Assembly (NCBI RefSeq): GCF_026914265.1
Contig: NC_069135.1
Span: 30,508,738 to 30,572,737, forward strand
Reading direction: 5' to 3'
Source of the DNA: Mya arenaria
Taxonomy: Eukaryota > Mollusca > Bivalvia > Myida > Myidae
Length of the DNA stretch: 64,000 nt
Below are positions 47,190 to 59,393 of this stretch, in pieces. The notes beneath the pieces were generated by a model that did no database searches, was not told the DNA's origin, and saw nothing but the letters and a program-made list of their open reading frames with translations. The first letter of the stretch is position 1; each line of letters begins with the position of its first letter. The position numbers and the translations under genes are program-made.

Positions 47190-47335
47190 ACACTATTTCG
47201 TTCAGCGATCAGCTGGAAGCCAACAAACAGATACACAGGAAATTGGCCCCTATTGTGACACCAGTATAATTAGTAGGAGATGCACAGCATGGGTTTGCCA
47301 TGCCAAAAATTCCCTAAACTAGGCCTTTAAGGCAT
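47190..47335 (-). mobile_element. Partial copy of the MITE at 19817-20130
   Basis: Reading the minus strand, AAGGCCTAGTTTAGGGAATT is followed by TGCTGTGCATCTCCTACTAA and TGTCACAATAGGGGCCAATT, matching 19818-19915 in order. One inverted end only is clear. Confidence 0.6.
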
Positions 47336-48497
47336 GTCTGCTGGAATTACCCGTGCTAAAATTCCACATGGCACCACATGTCAGATGAATCACGCGCAAA
47401 AACGCGCAACCTTGTATTCATATTACCGTATTGTGTTTTAATTAATGACACATTGCATTATGCCATTTTAGTATAGAGCAATAACATATAAAAATATGAA
47501 AGAAGTTTAATGAAATATGTGAACCAAATCGTCAATTTATTTTAGGGGACTTAAAATGTTAGTAAACAACGTTGGACATTCTTGGTCCAATGTGTAAAAA
47601 CGCATTTTGCAGAAAAAATAAGCCTCGTTACTGGCTTAATTGAGTGCCCTCGGTATTTCTATCCGGACAGGAAACACATGATATATATATCATTAACATT
47701 TGTAAATGTGTCAGGCGGATAACCTTTCGTTTCCAGTTATTTCTATGTTGTTAAGTATACTCTCAAAATTGTTAAGTAGGTAAGTGGTTTTTTATAATCA
47801 TTAAAGATGCCAAATTGACGATAACAACATTTTTGGATTACTTTAGAGACACGCCAGAAATAAAAAACCGCCTTTTAAATGAATGTCGCCATAATGTCTG
47901 GACTATTGACCTTGTTTAATATGTGCCTTAGTCACTGTCTGTAAAAACTGAGCTAAACTATCCATGTATTTGTTTATTTATGATTCAATGCATTTTGATA
48001 ACTTTACAATTTCACACATTGGAACTATATATGTCCCAATATAATACAATAATAAAATAGGTGTGACAGAATGATTTTCTCTATTATTCACAACATTACT
48101 ACATATGGGGCAATGACACATAAATAGCTTACTCGTCGTAAAGTATACAAGTAAAAATCACACAGTCCAATATTTAAAAATGTCAGTGCAGTGTTCAAAC
48201 TGTAAATGCTATCAACATTTTGGCAAATATGAACTCAAATGGTGTTTCTCTTGTTGAGTGCCTCAAATGCACCGATTCCTATATCTCTGCTCAAGGCCAA
48301 ACGTTTGTTTTGCTGCACACCGCACTTGGCTGTGTTACTGTAGTGGGTTGGGTTGTCTACAAACAACACGTGCAGCTATGTAAATAGAACCAAGCAAAAT
48401 GCAAAGTTAGAAGAACTCTGATTTCTTAATGCCCTTAGCAAATGAGTCCAAAAGCAAAACATTATATTCACTCTTCTGAGGGATTTGATCAAACGTT

Positions 48498-50105
48498 AAG
48501 GCCACAACAAATTGATCATTTGTTCGTCGGATTTGCCGCACCTAAAATTCGAAAAAAGAATAAAAATATATAAAAACACTTTTTTGCGCCCGCACATACT
48601 ATTTGGCCGCGCATATTTTTTTTTGTTTACTTCTGAATTTCCTCTATTTTCTGAAGTTCTTCTACGTAGAATTTAAACCTGCAACGTCGAATTTGTCTTT
48701 TTTTAAGGTATTCCCATGCTTTACATTCTTCGCTAGCAAAATTTACTCGTGTCAGGACAAAATCAGGTCCGGGTAACCGCAAAACAGCCGATATTTTTTG
48801 ACAGTCTTTTTTGCCGGGAATAATTTGAAGGACACACCGTTGTTATTTATTTCCGGTATTTATTTTCAGGTTACTTTCAGTTTTCGTAATGTAAAATACA
48901 CGTTTTAAATGACAATCAGTGTCATAGTCAATGGAATATAGTTGCCAGTAAACAACAACAGTTTCACAGCGTCGAAGGCAATAATTATTTGTGTGTGTTT
49001 TAAGAAATTCATTGTTTTGTACTCAAAATTGAGTGTTAATTAATAACTAAATCGGATTTTGAGTGCAAAACTTATATTTAAATACACGGACACACGACTT
49101 ACAACAATTGACCATCTTTAAGTGAGATATTTTTTAAATTCTAAAATGCATTTCTCAGTTTTCATATACTCATAATTGTTATAAACAGATAAAAATAGCC
49201 GAGGAAATGGGTCGTGGGTTTACCTCCCAGGTGACCTCGCAGTGCCGAGTGAATGCTGTGGATTTACCCTGGGTTGGCTGGACCGAAAGTCAAAATCCCC
49301 GCTATTCCCCGGACCTTGAGTGGCCGTGGTTACAATTAACTAGCGCATTATACATACATGTTCAGTATAAAAATAACATTAGTAAAATCAGAAAATAAAT
49401 CCTTTTATAAGTAAAGTGACTGTTTTATTTTTTCAATTCTTTGTTCTTATCCACTTGTTTTCTTTGATACATTAAAGCTACGGAGGCCGTCATGATATTC
49501 TTTTTCAAGGCACGGACCTATAAACCATAGGTTCGTGGTAAAGGCGTAGTCTTGAAAGGGAAACATCTTTATTCCACCACCTGCTCTAATATAATGACCG
49601 GTGCCACACTTGCAGATTTGTTTGAGACTGCTTCAATTATGTTGTCCCGCAATTTAATCCACAGTGTCTTTTTTTAGAAATGTTCTCTGTGTTATTGCTC
49701 AAATGATGAATTACTCTTACTAGTCTTAAATGGGTTATGTGATAGTAAGTTACGGAATGAATACAATAGTTTTCCTTTTTTGTCTTCGAATAATTGCACG
49801 TTACTATGAGAAATATTGTCTTTACAATATATCCACGTTTAAATTGAAGTTAATAGTAAAGCACTGGATCTTATTGCCATTTGTTAAATATTGAGACATA
49901 TTTTCATGTGATACAATCAAAACCTTTTCATTTATAACTGAGAACCTATGTTTGCAATTGAAAAGCATTTCTTGACATAATTGTATGATAAATTTGGTAA
50001 GAAATAAACTTTATTATTATTTTTTTAATTTTTTGCTTTGGGCTCGCCTCTGAATTGCCTTAAATTAAAAAAAAAGTACAAATGATCAAATTGTTGTGGC
50101 CTAAG
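48498..50105. mobile_element. Non-autonomous inverted-repeat element, about 1.6 kb (copy 2)
   Basis: The left end AAGGCCACAACAAATTGATC and the reverse complement of the right end, TTAGGCCACAACAATTTGAT, are close inverted repeats, and related ends occur at 1358 and 3034. No transposase frame. A GC-rich element remnant lies inside at 49200-49355. Confidence 0.6.
49200..49360 (+). mobile_element. GC-rich inverted-repeat element (copy B, internally deleted)
   Basis: Starts within the element (GAAATGGGTCGTGGGTTTAC) and keeps the right half: GGGTTGGCTGGACCGAAAGT, then TTCCCCGGACC and the right end GTGGTTACAATTAACT..GCGCATTA. The left terminus and about half the interior are missing compared with 63166-63479. 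Confidence 0.6.
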
Positions 50106-50234
50106 ATAAATTTTGTTTTCAATCATGGGTCACGTGATGTACGAGTGATGGTTACGTCGTGTATGGCTGTGATCGAGTGAGCTTTTGTTTTGTACTTTTG
50201 TTGAGCCAATTAAGAAAGCAGTACATGGAACAAT

Positions 50235-50480
50235 GTTGTAGCTTTGATGTCTCAGTTGTCGGCAAGATCCTTGCTATACCATAGTCGAACGTACAACTCT
50301 AACATTTACCCTATTTAAAAGTGTTCAGATGCAATTTAATACAAACATTGCCAGGAACAATACCCACATGTATAGGAAGACAATTCTATGCTTTATTGTT
50401 AAATAATTGTTGAGTTACATTTATACTTTCAATTGCTTGTATGATCATTGTTTGTACGCTTACATCAGTTTGTGATGGAC
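50235..50480 (+). repeat. Direct duplication, upstream copy
   Basis: Contains GTCTCAGT(T/C)GTCGG, TATACC(A/T)TAGTCGAACGT, TTAAATAATTGTTGAGTTAC and CATCAGTTTGTGATG in the same order as 52712-52995. The two copies flank the signal-peptide exon of the SOD-like gene. Confidence 0.65.
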
Positions 50481-51749
50481 CAAATATACATCAATTTGTT
50501 ATATTATTTACGTTGCAGATTGTCCATGTTAAAAAGACGTACTCATGCGATCATTTTGGTCGTATCATTTGCAATAATTATGTATGGTTTGTTCTTTTAA
50601 TTATGCCGTAAGCCCAATTTAGCAAAACAGGGACAAACTAATAATATCATTGCATTTGCTTTCCTTAACATTGACATATGTAGATCAGTCACGTTGCAGA
50701 TCTTCATCAGTAGCTCCTCCTTCAACATTTCCAAATATCATATTTAACATTTAACAGGCAGATTTGAATTGTGTCCAACTATATGACATTTATATAGAAT
50801 ATGAACGACTTATGTTACAGTGAAAATATCAATGATATTTGAGCGAACAAGCTAAACCAAACTTGCAAATGCATTATTTCTTGAACAACTAACGTTACGC
50901 TAACAACGTACAATGTTTACGCATACGTCATGGTATGTGTTTCGAAGTTATAAGAAATAATTAATCCCATTTTACAAATTAAATTACCTCATTTATTCGC
51001 TTGTTTGATGAAGATTACTTCGATTGTTTTGTTGCCTTATATCTCAGCTTACTGCATCTCTTATGAGTTTTTAAATTAGATCCTTGAACTGTCCCTTTGA
51101 ATAATCTTTTGTATTACAGTCGAAACACGTCGGTCCTAAATAGAACAATTCAAACAAAATTTCGAGCCAAAACTGCATGAGAATGCCCGTTTTTGAGAAT
51201 GCTGTTTTCATTCAAGTGTAATATTTTGAAGTAAACACACGTTTTTGAGGTCATTTTAGATCTAACAATTAACCTGGGACACTGTATGTCTTAATTATTA
51301 ACTGTTTAAACACTATTTAACTCAATTTTTATAACGCAAGCTTAAAAAATTAACATTGCCCTAGTATTTTCCTAATAGAGAAATGCATGGACATGTCGGT
51401 GTAATGACGTCACTGTTTATTTTATTGGTGTTTGCTGATTAGAATTGCATTGAAGCGCCTCTCGGATTTGCAAAATTGTGCCTAGGGTCATCGTCAATTC
51501 GGCACGAACCACGAACAAATATGAAATAATCCTAAAGTATTTTCATTTTTAAAGAGTTAAACGCTTTTTCAATTCAATGCCAATTTTTGTCAGATATTTA
51601 TAAAAAAAACGTAACATGTTTAACAACTTTCCTTTGATATTTTACACATTAGACATGATAGTTTTTCGCATAAATAATGAAAATAAAATGTTTAATGCCT
51701 GATCCTATAATATTTTGAGAATGTCTCTTTAAACAAAGAAATAAAAAAA

Positions 51750-51824
51750 ATAACAAGTTAAAGCCGGTTAAACCGGTTGCTGTCTGAGTGCCTACTTCAA
51801 TCTACACTTCAGTCAAAAATGCCT
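51750..51824 (+). promoter_or_regulatory. Candidate noncoding first exon of the SOD-like gene
   Basis: The next coding exon begins with an acceptor (CATTTTAG|GAAATAAC) upstream of its ATG, so a 5' UTR exon must lie upstream. CAAAAATGCCT|GTAAGT at 51824/51825 is a strong donor 455 bp upstream. If used, its ATG would open a short frame out of phase with the main start. Unproven. Confidence 0.25.
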
Positions 51825-52293
51825 GTAAGTGTTGCTTTTTGTTAAGTGTGCAATTTTTAGTATATCCAGCTAAAGGTTTCATACCAAGGACAACTGAAGG
51901 AGAGATAGCATTCTGGTATGATTTTTTATATATTTTTTGTACTATTTTAGAAAAAGTGTACACTCATATATATCCGAATGTTTATTTTTGTTGTATTTGA
52001 AGTTTGTTAGATTTTTAATATTTCAATACCTGTTAACATTTTGTTACAAAAATGTATACGATAATTTCCGATAAATTTTGAATTGTAGATATAATTTGCT
52101 TATTGACTAATCACTAAAACAATGTGAATACTAATTGTTGTTTTTGATCTTCATTAATTTTTAATAAGATAAATATTAAATCCACACATAATGGAGTTAA
52201 GTGCAATATTCCCGACCTCTATTTATATTATTTTAATTGTGTTCACATGGTGTTACTGAAATTTTGTTCAGCATTTTAGGAAATAACTCCATT

Positions 52294-55200
52294 ATGGCAC
52301 CACTGGCCCGTTTAGCGTTTCTTCTGGGAGTGTTTCTGCTCCTGCAGGATGTGATTTCAGCGAAACGGCCTAAGGGGAAAGGCAAAATGAAGCAAAAGCT
52401 AACTGATGGCAGTATGGACGAAGGTACATGCACATGACTTATAATACGACTATGGTTTGAAAAATAGTGGAGGTATTAGTTAGATGGCATGAAGTAAAAT
52501 CTTAATGATGAGGTATGGGCGGTGTAAGCGTAGCATTGAATGTCACATTGTCAACGCACAATTAGACACAGTTGGTGTTTATCGGATGATTGGCAGTAGG
52601 CGGACCTTTAAACACCCGCGAACGTTAGAATTCTGAATAATTAAGCCTTGTACTTAATGATTGCCTATCTGCAAATTCATTGGTGAAATATTTAGATTGT
52701 ATTCAAAGTATTGTTATAGCTTTTGTGTCTCAGTCGTCGGGAGCATCCTTGTTATACCTTAGTCGAACGTGCAAATTTAACCTTAGCCCTAAGTCAAAAG
52801 TATTAAAATAAAATCTAATACACTAATTGAAACGGACAGTATGGACATGTATAGAAATTCAATTATACAGGCCATTCCATGCTTTAGAATAACTAGCTTA
52901 ATTGTTAAATAATTGTTGAGTTACATGCATACTTTTTTTATTGCTTGTGCATGTATATACAACGTTTGAACGCTGGCATCAGTTTGTGATGCACGTTTTT
53001 AAATCGTTTAGCTTTGTGATAATTTGATATGTCTTAACGAATTTGTGTCTGGCTAGTAACGTCACATTATATTTGAAGTTGCTAGTAACGATAAAAAAAT
53101 CCACTCTATTTCTTGATCGTACTGTATTGTTTTTGTTTGTTTTGTTCTACTTGTATTGATCGTACATATTTTTATGAAAAAATATCAGAAGACTCTAAAG
53201 CCTTATATATTTTTATGTCGCTTAATACCTTCTGCCAATAAGCAAACATTCTGCTAATTTCTTTGCGTCCATACATTATTGCTTTGCTCGTTAAGTAAGT
53301 TGTAATCGCTACTACATACTAAGACAACATAGACAGTTCAGTACCATTAACAAGAACTGTAACCGCCTTGGAACGGTCAATAGAACCAGGAGTTCATTTG
53401 GGGTTAAACCAACTTTCGAGTTCTCAATACAACAATAGTCCTCAACATTTGTCAACAAATAAGGAACGTCCACAAGGCCCAAAGGAATATGTCATGAACA
53501 AGAATCTCAAGAAAGAAAAACAAACATTTATCTGACAAGAAACTATTGGGGTACCACACTGGAACAATCAAATGACCGCGTCTCAAAGGCAGGACCTCTT
53601 AAACATGCGTGAAACCATTTACATTTCAGATGAGGAGATCCGAAATATCAAGGACAAACTTGCAATCATCGAAGCAAAGCTTGACGGCTCCTCAGACTCA
53701 TCTGCCATCAAAGGTGGTTGCCAAGGAAGCGGAGTTCACTTTTACTTCCACTCCGGAGATGAATCACACCCTATGTCTGACCAGGACCAGCACGTGCACG
53801 TTCATCTCGATGGTGAAGACTCGGGGTCACATGAAGGTCATCATCATCATCATCATCAAGATGAATCACATGATCATGATGAACACATGGACAGCCACGA
53901 TACGGACCACGATGATCATCCTCGTATGTAGAACCTTTTAGTTATATTTATTATTTTGTTTTTTTTCTTGATTTTCACATCATTATCAATATCGTTATCT
54001 TTCATAGCTAATTTGTTTTTGATGATTTTCATACATTTATCAAGCTATTTATTTTGGAAAAAGCAGTTTTATAAATAAAACTTACAATAACTTATTTGCT
54101 TTCATGGAATGGCCTGTGAAATTTCAATTATTAGAAAATACTTAATCAGAAAGTTTCCTTTATTTAAATCAGCAGCAATATTATGGAAGTATAACATTTC
54201 TACAATACTTTAACTGAAGCTTATTTGAATTAATATGTTTTGTTCTTTCAAGACGATCACTTTGCGCATGCTGACTTCTCTAACCCCGACGACAACATCA
54301 TAGGATTCGTTCAAGTGCAACAGAATGTAAGTTTGCAGTGGGGGTGGAGCCTTACGTTTCTATCATGAAAATGCGTGATTATTGGTTGAGTTTTGTTTTA
54401 CTATATGCAAATATTTGATACGTGTTTTATCATTGGGCGATTAACGTCGTACTTGTCCAATCGAGGTGCATTAGTGAAATCGACAAAGATCATGAGGCTT
54501 ATGCAAAATGAACATCGGATTCTCTAAGGGAAATACTAGGGGAATGTTAATAATGTATTATATCAATTTTCAGACGAACGAACGCGGTGCAAACTTCTAC
54601 TTCGAGTTCAGTAAGCTGCCAGGCAATGACGCTGAGTTCCACGTACACGTGCACGAGTTTGGTGATGTTTCAGACAATTGCAACAACATTGGTGGTCACT
54701 ACGACCCCATTCTCCCAGACGAGTAAGGCATTTGTTATTTCATAGCTTTCAAACTTTTTTAAGTTTAAGTTTGAAATGGTTTTATTAATTTTATAAAAAA
54801 TGCAATTCACGCTTATATGGTTACACGTGTACATGGCCCAACTGTCACTAATATGTTCCTGCGTAGTGCTACGAGCCACTCATACCGTATGTTGGGGTAA
54901 TAAAGGTAAACATGCCAAAAAAGCTGTCACTCTTATCTATACGGGTAGCTGGCCGAACAAGAAAAAAAGTAGTGTTTTGCAACTTCAACTTGTTACTATT
55001 AGTAGGTATTTTAAACCACCTTGAACTCCTCCACGACGCTTTTCTATTACTACTTATTTACCAAATTCAGGGACGTTGGTAATCTTGGTCACATTGAGAC
55101 GAATAGCAATAGCGCTGTAGAGGGAGTTTGGAAAAACGGCACCGACCTTACGATCTACGGAGACCACTCAATTGTTGGACGTTCAATCGCGGTATGTGAA

Positions 55201-55536
55201 ACAGCGAAAAGTGCCTCGTTTTAATTTTTATTTGTAAAAGTCTGTTTGCACAGTCAGTCGTAGTAGATAGAGTCACTTAGTGCAATAACAAACTGAAACA
55301 TACAGAGAGAAGCCAAGTAGCCTTTATAAACATAGCATATTATATTGAACGAATGGTAAATAGATTCGGTTTTAAATATGTCCATATCTGCTTGCATGGT
55401 CAACTTTGCGATTCACTTATCAATTATCGTCATCAATCTTTTTATATTCTTTCAGATTCACGAATCTGATGGTACCAAAATAGCGTGCGCTGTCATTGGC
55501 TGGTGTTCTGAAAACACCCATCACCACCATGATTAA
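52294..55536 (+). CDS. Secreted His-rich protein with a degenerate Cu/Zn-SOD domain (pernin/cavortin/extrapallial-protein type), 312 aa
   Basis: Exons 52294-52423, 53540-53923, 54253-54326, 54574-54722, 55071-55191 and 55456-55536 join in frame to 313 codons; the 53540 acceptor is the weakest call. Residues 1-23 form a signal peptide (LAFLLGVFLLLQDVISA), followed by a Lys-rich stretch, a possible coiled coil (about 59-92), and a His/Asp/Glu-rich segment (about 108-171, with HHHHHH). The SOD-like domain (about 185-306) keeps the copper ligands of SOD1 by motif: H221 and H223 (HVHEFGD), H238 (GGHYDP) and H278 (GDHSIVGR), plus disulfide cysteines C232 and C297. The loop that carries zinc ligands His71 and His80 is deleted, Asp83 is Asn (GNLG), and the active-site Arg is Lys294. 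The tail is HHHHD. Known relatives are abundant metal-binding haemolymph or extrapallial proteins without normal SOD activity; the same is inferred here. Confidence 0.85.
52712..52995 (+). repeat. Direct duplication, downstream copy
   Basis: Diverged copy of 50235-50480, lying in the first coding intron of the SOD-like gene. Confidence 0.65.
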
Positions 55537-55820
55537 GGCGAATCAAAAGTACGGATCACAGTCCTGGACACAGAAATTTGCCTACTTTAGTACTTACTTC
55601 TCTTGAAAGCTGAGCTTATAGTTTTTAGAAGTTGGCCTATTTACATGTGTGTTTTCTTTCATTATTTTCTACAAGCTTTTTGAATGTATATAATCATTGA
55701 AAGCAACTGTTTTGCTAGTTGCATGCCTATATACACATTTTACTCTTAATGTAAAGCTTTGAAATACAGAAACACATACGACTTAGTGTGATTTGCTTAT
55801 TTTATTCGACGTTATACATC

Positions 55821-55826
55821 AATAAA
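55821..55826 (+). terminator. Possible poly(A) signal of the SOD-like gene
   Basis: AATAAA about 285 nt after the stop codon. It is at the edge of a minus-strand SINE, so it may belong to the SINE sequence rather than the gene. Confidence 0.35.
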
Positions 55827-55849
55827 CGAGTGGAAGAAACAAGGAAATA

Positions 55850-56118
55850 ACAGTAGCCAGAACACTAGTCTTCTTGGGGCTTTAACTTATTCATATGGTC
55901 ATAAACTCACACTTTTCCCGACAGTGAGTCACTCTCGTTGGCATGATCTGGCAAGGTCTTGTATTGTTGGGGAAACCGAAGTGTCCGGAGAAAATCCACT
56001 TGTCCGGTTTGGTTATCACAAATTTTTCAAATCAAACTCACAAACGTCCAAACCGGGAATCGAAACAGCGACGCCTTGGTGAAAAGCGAGTGTGCTAACC
56101 ACTGCATTAACCGGACAG
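55850..56118 (-). mobile_element. tRNA-derived SINE with a conserved molluscan-type body
   Basis: On the minus strand the head reads CAGTGGTTAGCACACTCGC (A box) and, about 30 nt on, GTTTCGATTCCCG (B box), the pol III promoter of tRNA-derived SINEs. The body has GGATTTTCTCCGGACACTTC followed by GGTTTCCCCAACAATACAAG, which resembles the conserved central domain of many bivalve and gastropod SINEs. It sits just past the SOD-like gene in opposite orientation. Confidence 0.75.
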
Positions 56119-57889
56119 CAGGAATGATAATGACAAACATGCATTGCCTTTAAATATGGAGCCAACATCTTTTAGCATTTGTAGATTTTTAAACTTTTAA
56201 TTAAACGTGAAAAAGAAACGTACCAGTTATTTCATTTTATGTCACAACATAGCATTCGAAACTAATATGTTTTATCGCACACTGTGGAACCAGGGTGTTT
56301 GATAATATTGTTTTCAATCATCATTTTAATCTCATTTCTCGCTCGGATGGAAACACTATTGTAGAATATATCAATTGGTTGAAATATGCGAACACTTTCT
56401 TATTCTAATGCGTGTTTCCCATTGTCAATCGAGTGTTGAATGTGTGTAGGTAAAAACAAAACTAAGTAAAGTCAAGAGAACACATTGCTATGTATGCTCC
56501 GACTTTCATTTTGAAGCATTGAAAAATGAAGATGAAATTTGGAAAAACAATTGCGAGTACTGCGTGTAAAACACATAATAAACAATCTTCGAACGTTATT
56601 ACACTGGTTTTATACTTGTATCATACATCTGTTAGCTATACACATCGAAAACACCAGTGTTCCACCTAGATTCCACTCGACTGACCTCAGGACGGACATA
56701 ACAAGTATTTTTACGCGATGTTTAAAAAACGTCAGGCAATACCATTAAAACGTCACGTTTTATGTTCTTTAGTGTGATTAAAATCATTTATGTAAATAGC
56801 AAAATGGTTACTAGGATAAATAATACTGCGTTTTAATCCGGGACGTTGTATTTGACTCTCATGGATTTTTTTATCAGCAAAATACACCCGAGTTCAATAC
56901 AACGACTCGGATTAAAATATATTAATTAACCTTTATTTAATCAAATATGAATGGTCAATACAACCAAGGTCTAGGGAGTATAGTACATACAATATCATTT
57001 CGACATTACATGTATTACAGCATTTTTTTAAGTTAAACAGTTCGCTAAATACGAGGTTATTCAATGAACATTGAAAAGTGAAAACAAGAAAGATGCCTTT
57101 CCACCCACCAATAACAAGATGGGAAGTATGTCGGTCGAGGAAAAGAGCCCCCGGACATACGCTCATCGCCTTTCTTCGTATCAGTGGGCACAACTCTTTT
57201 CCCCCCGATCATGACTATGTGTAGCACTGAGTCAGCGCACAAGATGAACACGTGACAAGCAGGAGGCACGTGTACTCCCCGTGGGCCTTGCAATCAAACT
57301 TTCATTACTGTCGATACAAATATATCGACCCTCCTCCCATCATTACCGGTTACACATTTCACAAGCGCGTCTCTCGTTGTATCTTGTTCGTTAAGCTTTC
57401 TGATAAGCTCTTCTGCGATAGTAAGTACGTGTCAGGCGGTTGTGAAGTACAATTGGCTTTTGTCGAATGCTGCTGTGTATAAACTATGTGAGAAACATAA
57501 GCTGGTTGTCATTTAGAGGTTTTCATCTTTAACCTTAATTAAATGCAGGGAAAACATTTGTTGGGTGGTCCATATTAATTCAATTATAACTGTTGCCCAA
57601 TTATGTTTACTGTTGTGTGCTTAATATCCCCACGATTACCGTATGATAATTTATCCAGTTTTATACAATTAACTGCAAAATACTGCTCATGTAAGTATCA
57701 ACATTAACACAAACGGCAAATTCAGTCCCGGCAATATGGCACACATCGCATTCATATAAGAACTCAAGGACATTGTATTTTGTTGATTCTATTGTTTTCA
57801 TAATTCAGGACTTAAATATTACAAATTTCGTGATCTACAATGACAACCATTTCAAAAAGATATAAGCATATGTCATGAATGTAATAAAT
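56119..57889. other. Spacer; no gene seen
   Basis: Mixed AT-rich DNA with a few moderately GC-rich stretches (57100-57300). Open frames there lack domains and splice context. Confidence 0.35.
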
Positions 57890-58095
57890 TTTTGGTCACC
57901 ACAGACCACCTCGTCGAGGTGTCTCTCACATTTTTCCTGGGCGTCCACCCTCTCTGGTGAATTGACTAATACGTTCAAGTCCTTTGGTCGAGCAGGGTTT
58001 TGATAAGAGGCATTTTGTTACAAAACACAATAATTGCAGCAAACGTCGTACACTGTTCGCAGAGCTACTGAGCTATCGTGTTGTGTCCATTTTCT
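57890..58095 (-). mobile_element. Possible degraded tRNA-like SINE
   Basis: The minus strand near 58080 reads CGATAGCTCAGTAGCTCTGC, similar to a tRNA A box (TAGCTCAGT). A clear B box is missing; GCTCGACC near 57990 is the nearest match. A perfect palindrome CACCTCGTCGAGGTG lies at about 57907-57921. Weak. Confidence 0.3.
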
Positions 58096-59061
58096 TCACA
58101 TGGAGAACACAAAATAACAGTTTTCTAAATTGTACGAATCGAACCTAGAAGCCATTTCAATAATGTCCTTTCAATAACACCCACGAATTTCTAGCTATTT
58201 TTGAATATACTAACCATTTTAAAAAACAAAACTCGCTTATTCGCATTATGGTTTATATACTCGTTTAGCTTAATTTGAGCCTTTCTCCTCTATCATATCA
58301 ATGGCGTAGTCACATGACGTAATGTTATTATGATTAATCATGGACATGTCAATTCGTGAAATTAGAGGGTTCTCCACCATGGTCGTGAAACCACTCATTC
58401 AGATCCAAAAACATACAGGCTCCATATGTTTTACGGGGAATGACCCCTAACAAAGACAATCCTTGCGATTTCTATATCTAGTATATACTATATATAGGGA
58501 ATATTATGATAGACGCTTTACCTGCCGCCTACGGGGAAACGCATTTTACACGTCGAACTCGACATTTTTAAGTTTCGATATATTATAAATTTATCTGTCA
58601 ATTTACAATATATGGAATAGCTTGCGCCGATGAATATGTTACATAATTTTTTGTATTAAAGTCAAGGGAGGCTGCTTAACGAAACAATTTACCAATAACA
58701 GAGTTAACTTTCTTAAGTCAATGGCTATCACTATCGATGACACGAATTCGCCTTCTTTTTGTTTTGGCGAGCTGCTGTTGATGATGGTAATGTTACAATT
58801 CAACATATTCAAATGCGCAAACAGTCGACTAGATAGAAAGGAGATGCTAGACTACACAACGTGCTTGCATGACACTGGAAAAGAAAACGCCACTAAAGAG
58901 ATACGGACTTTTCAATACGGCTTCCTGTATTTTGCTCTTTAATATGGAAAAGGGAATTAAAAGGTTTATCATGAATTATTTCATTACATTAAATACATCT
59001 CGAGTATACTTAATTCAAAATTGGGAACATTTCATTTTGCCACTGAATATAATATACCTCG

Positions 59062-59393
59062 TGTAATGCATCAGTCAAATGTAACCACGCCCCCAGGTCC
59101 GGAGAATTGCGGGGACTTTGACCAGCAAAGCCCGGGTAAAGTCCCCGCCCTGCGTGGGCGAACTGCTGGTTAAATCCCCGGCAAAATCCCCGGCAAATGC
59201 CCCGCACCCACAGGGACCCTATGTAAGGCCCATTTCCCGCTATATTTGGCGCGAATACAAAACCACCGCATTCATCCGGCACTGCGGGGCCACTGGGAAG
59301 GAAAAAACATGGCCCATTTCCTCGGCTATCCCCGGTTTACTCCCGGACCTGGGGGAAGGGGCGTGGTGACGTTACAATTGTATGGTGCATAAT
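59062..59393. mobile_element. GC-rich terminal-inverted-repeat element (copy C)
   Basis: Begins TAATGCATCAGTCAAATGTA and CCACGCCCCCAGGTCCGG. Ends CCGGACCTGGGGGAAGGGGC, then GTTACAATTGTATGGTGCAT. Full length (about 330 bp), opposite interior orientation to 63166-63479 (interior motifs such as GCACTGCGGGGCCAC are on the plus strand here). Confidence 0.75.

Noticed and set aside
58135-58200. tRNA-like B box (GGTTCGATTC on the minus strand)
   Set aside because: No A box at the proper distance and no cloverleaf could be drawn.
58721-59066. Two overlapping plus-strand frames starting MAITIDD and MTLEKK
   Set aside because: Short, with no domain or signal sequence and no supported splice signals; indistinguishable from chance.
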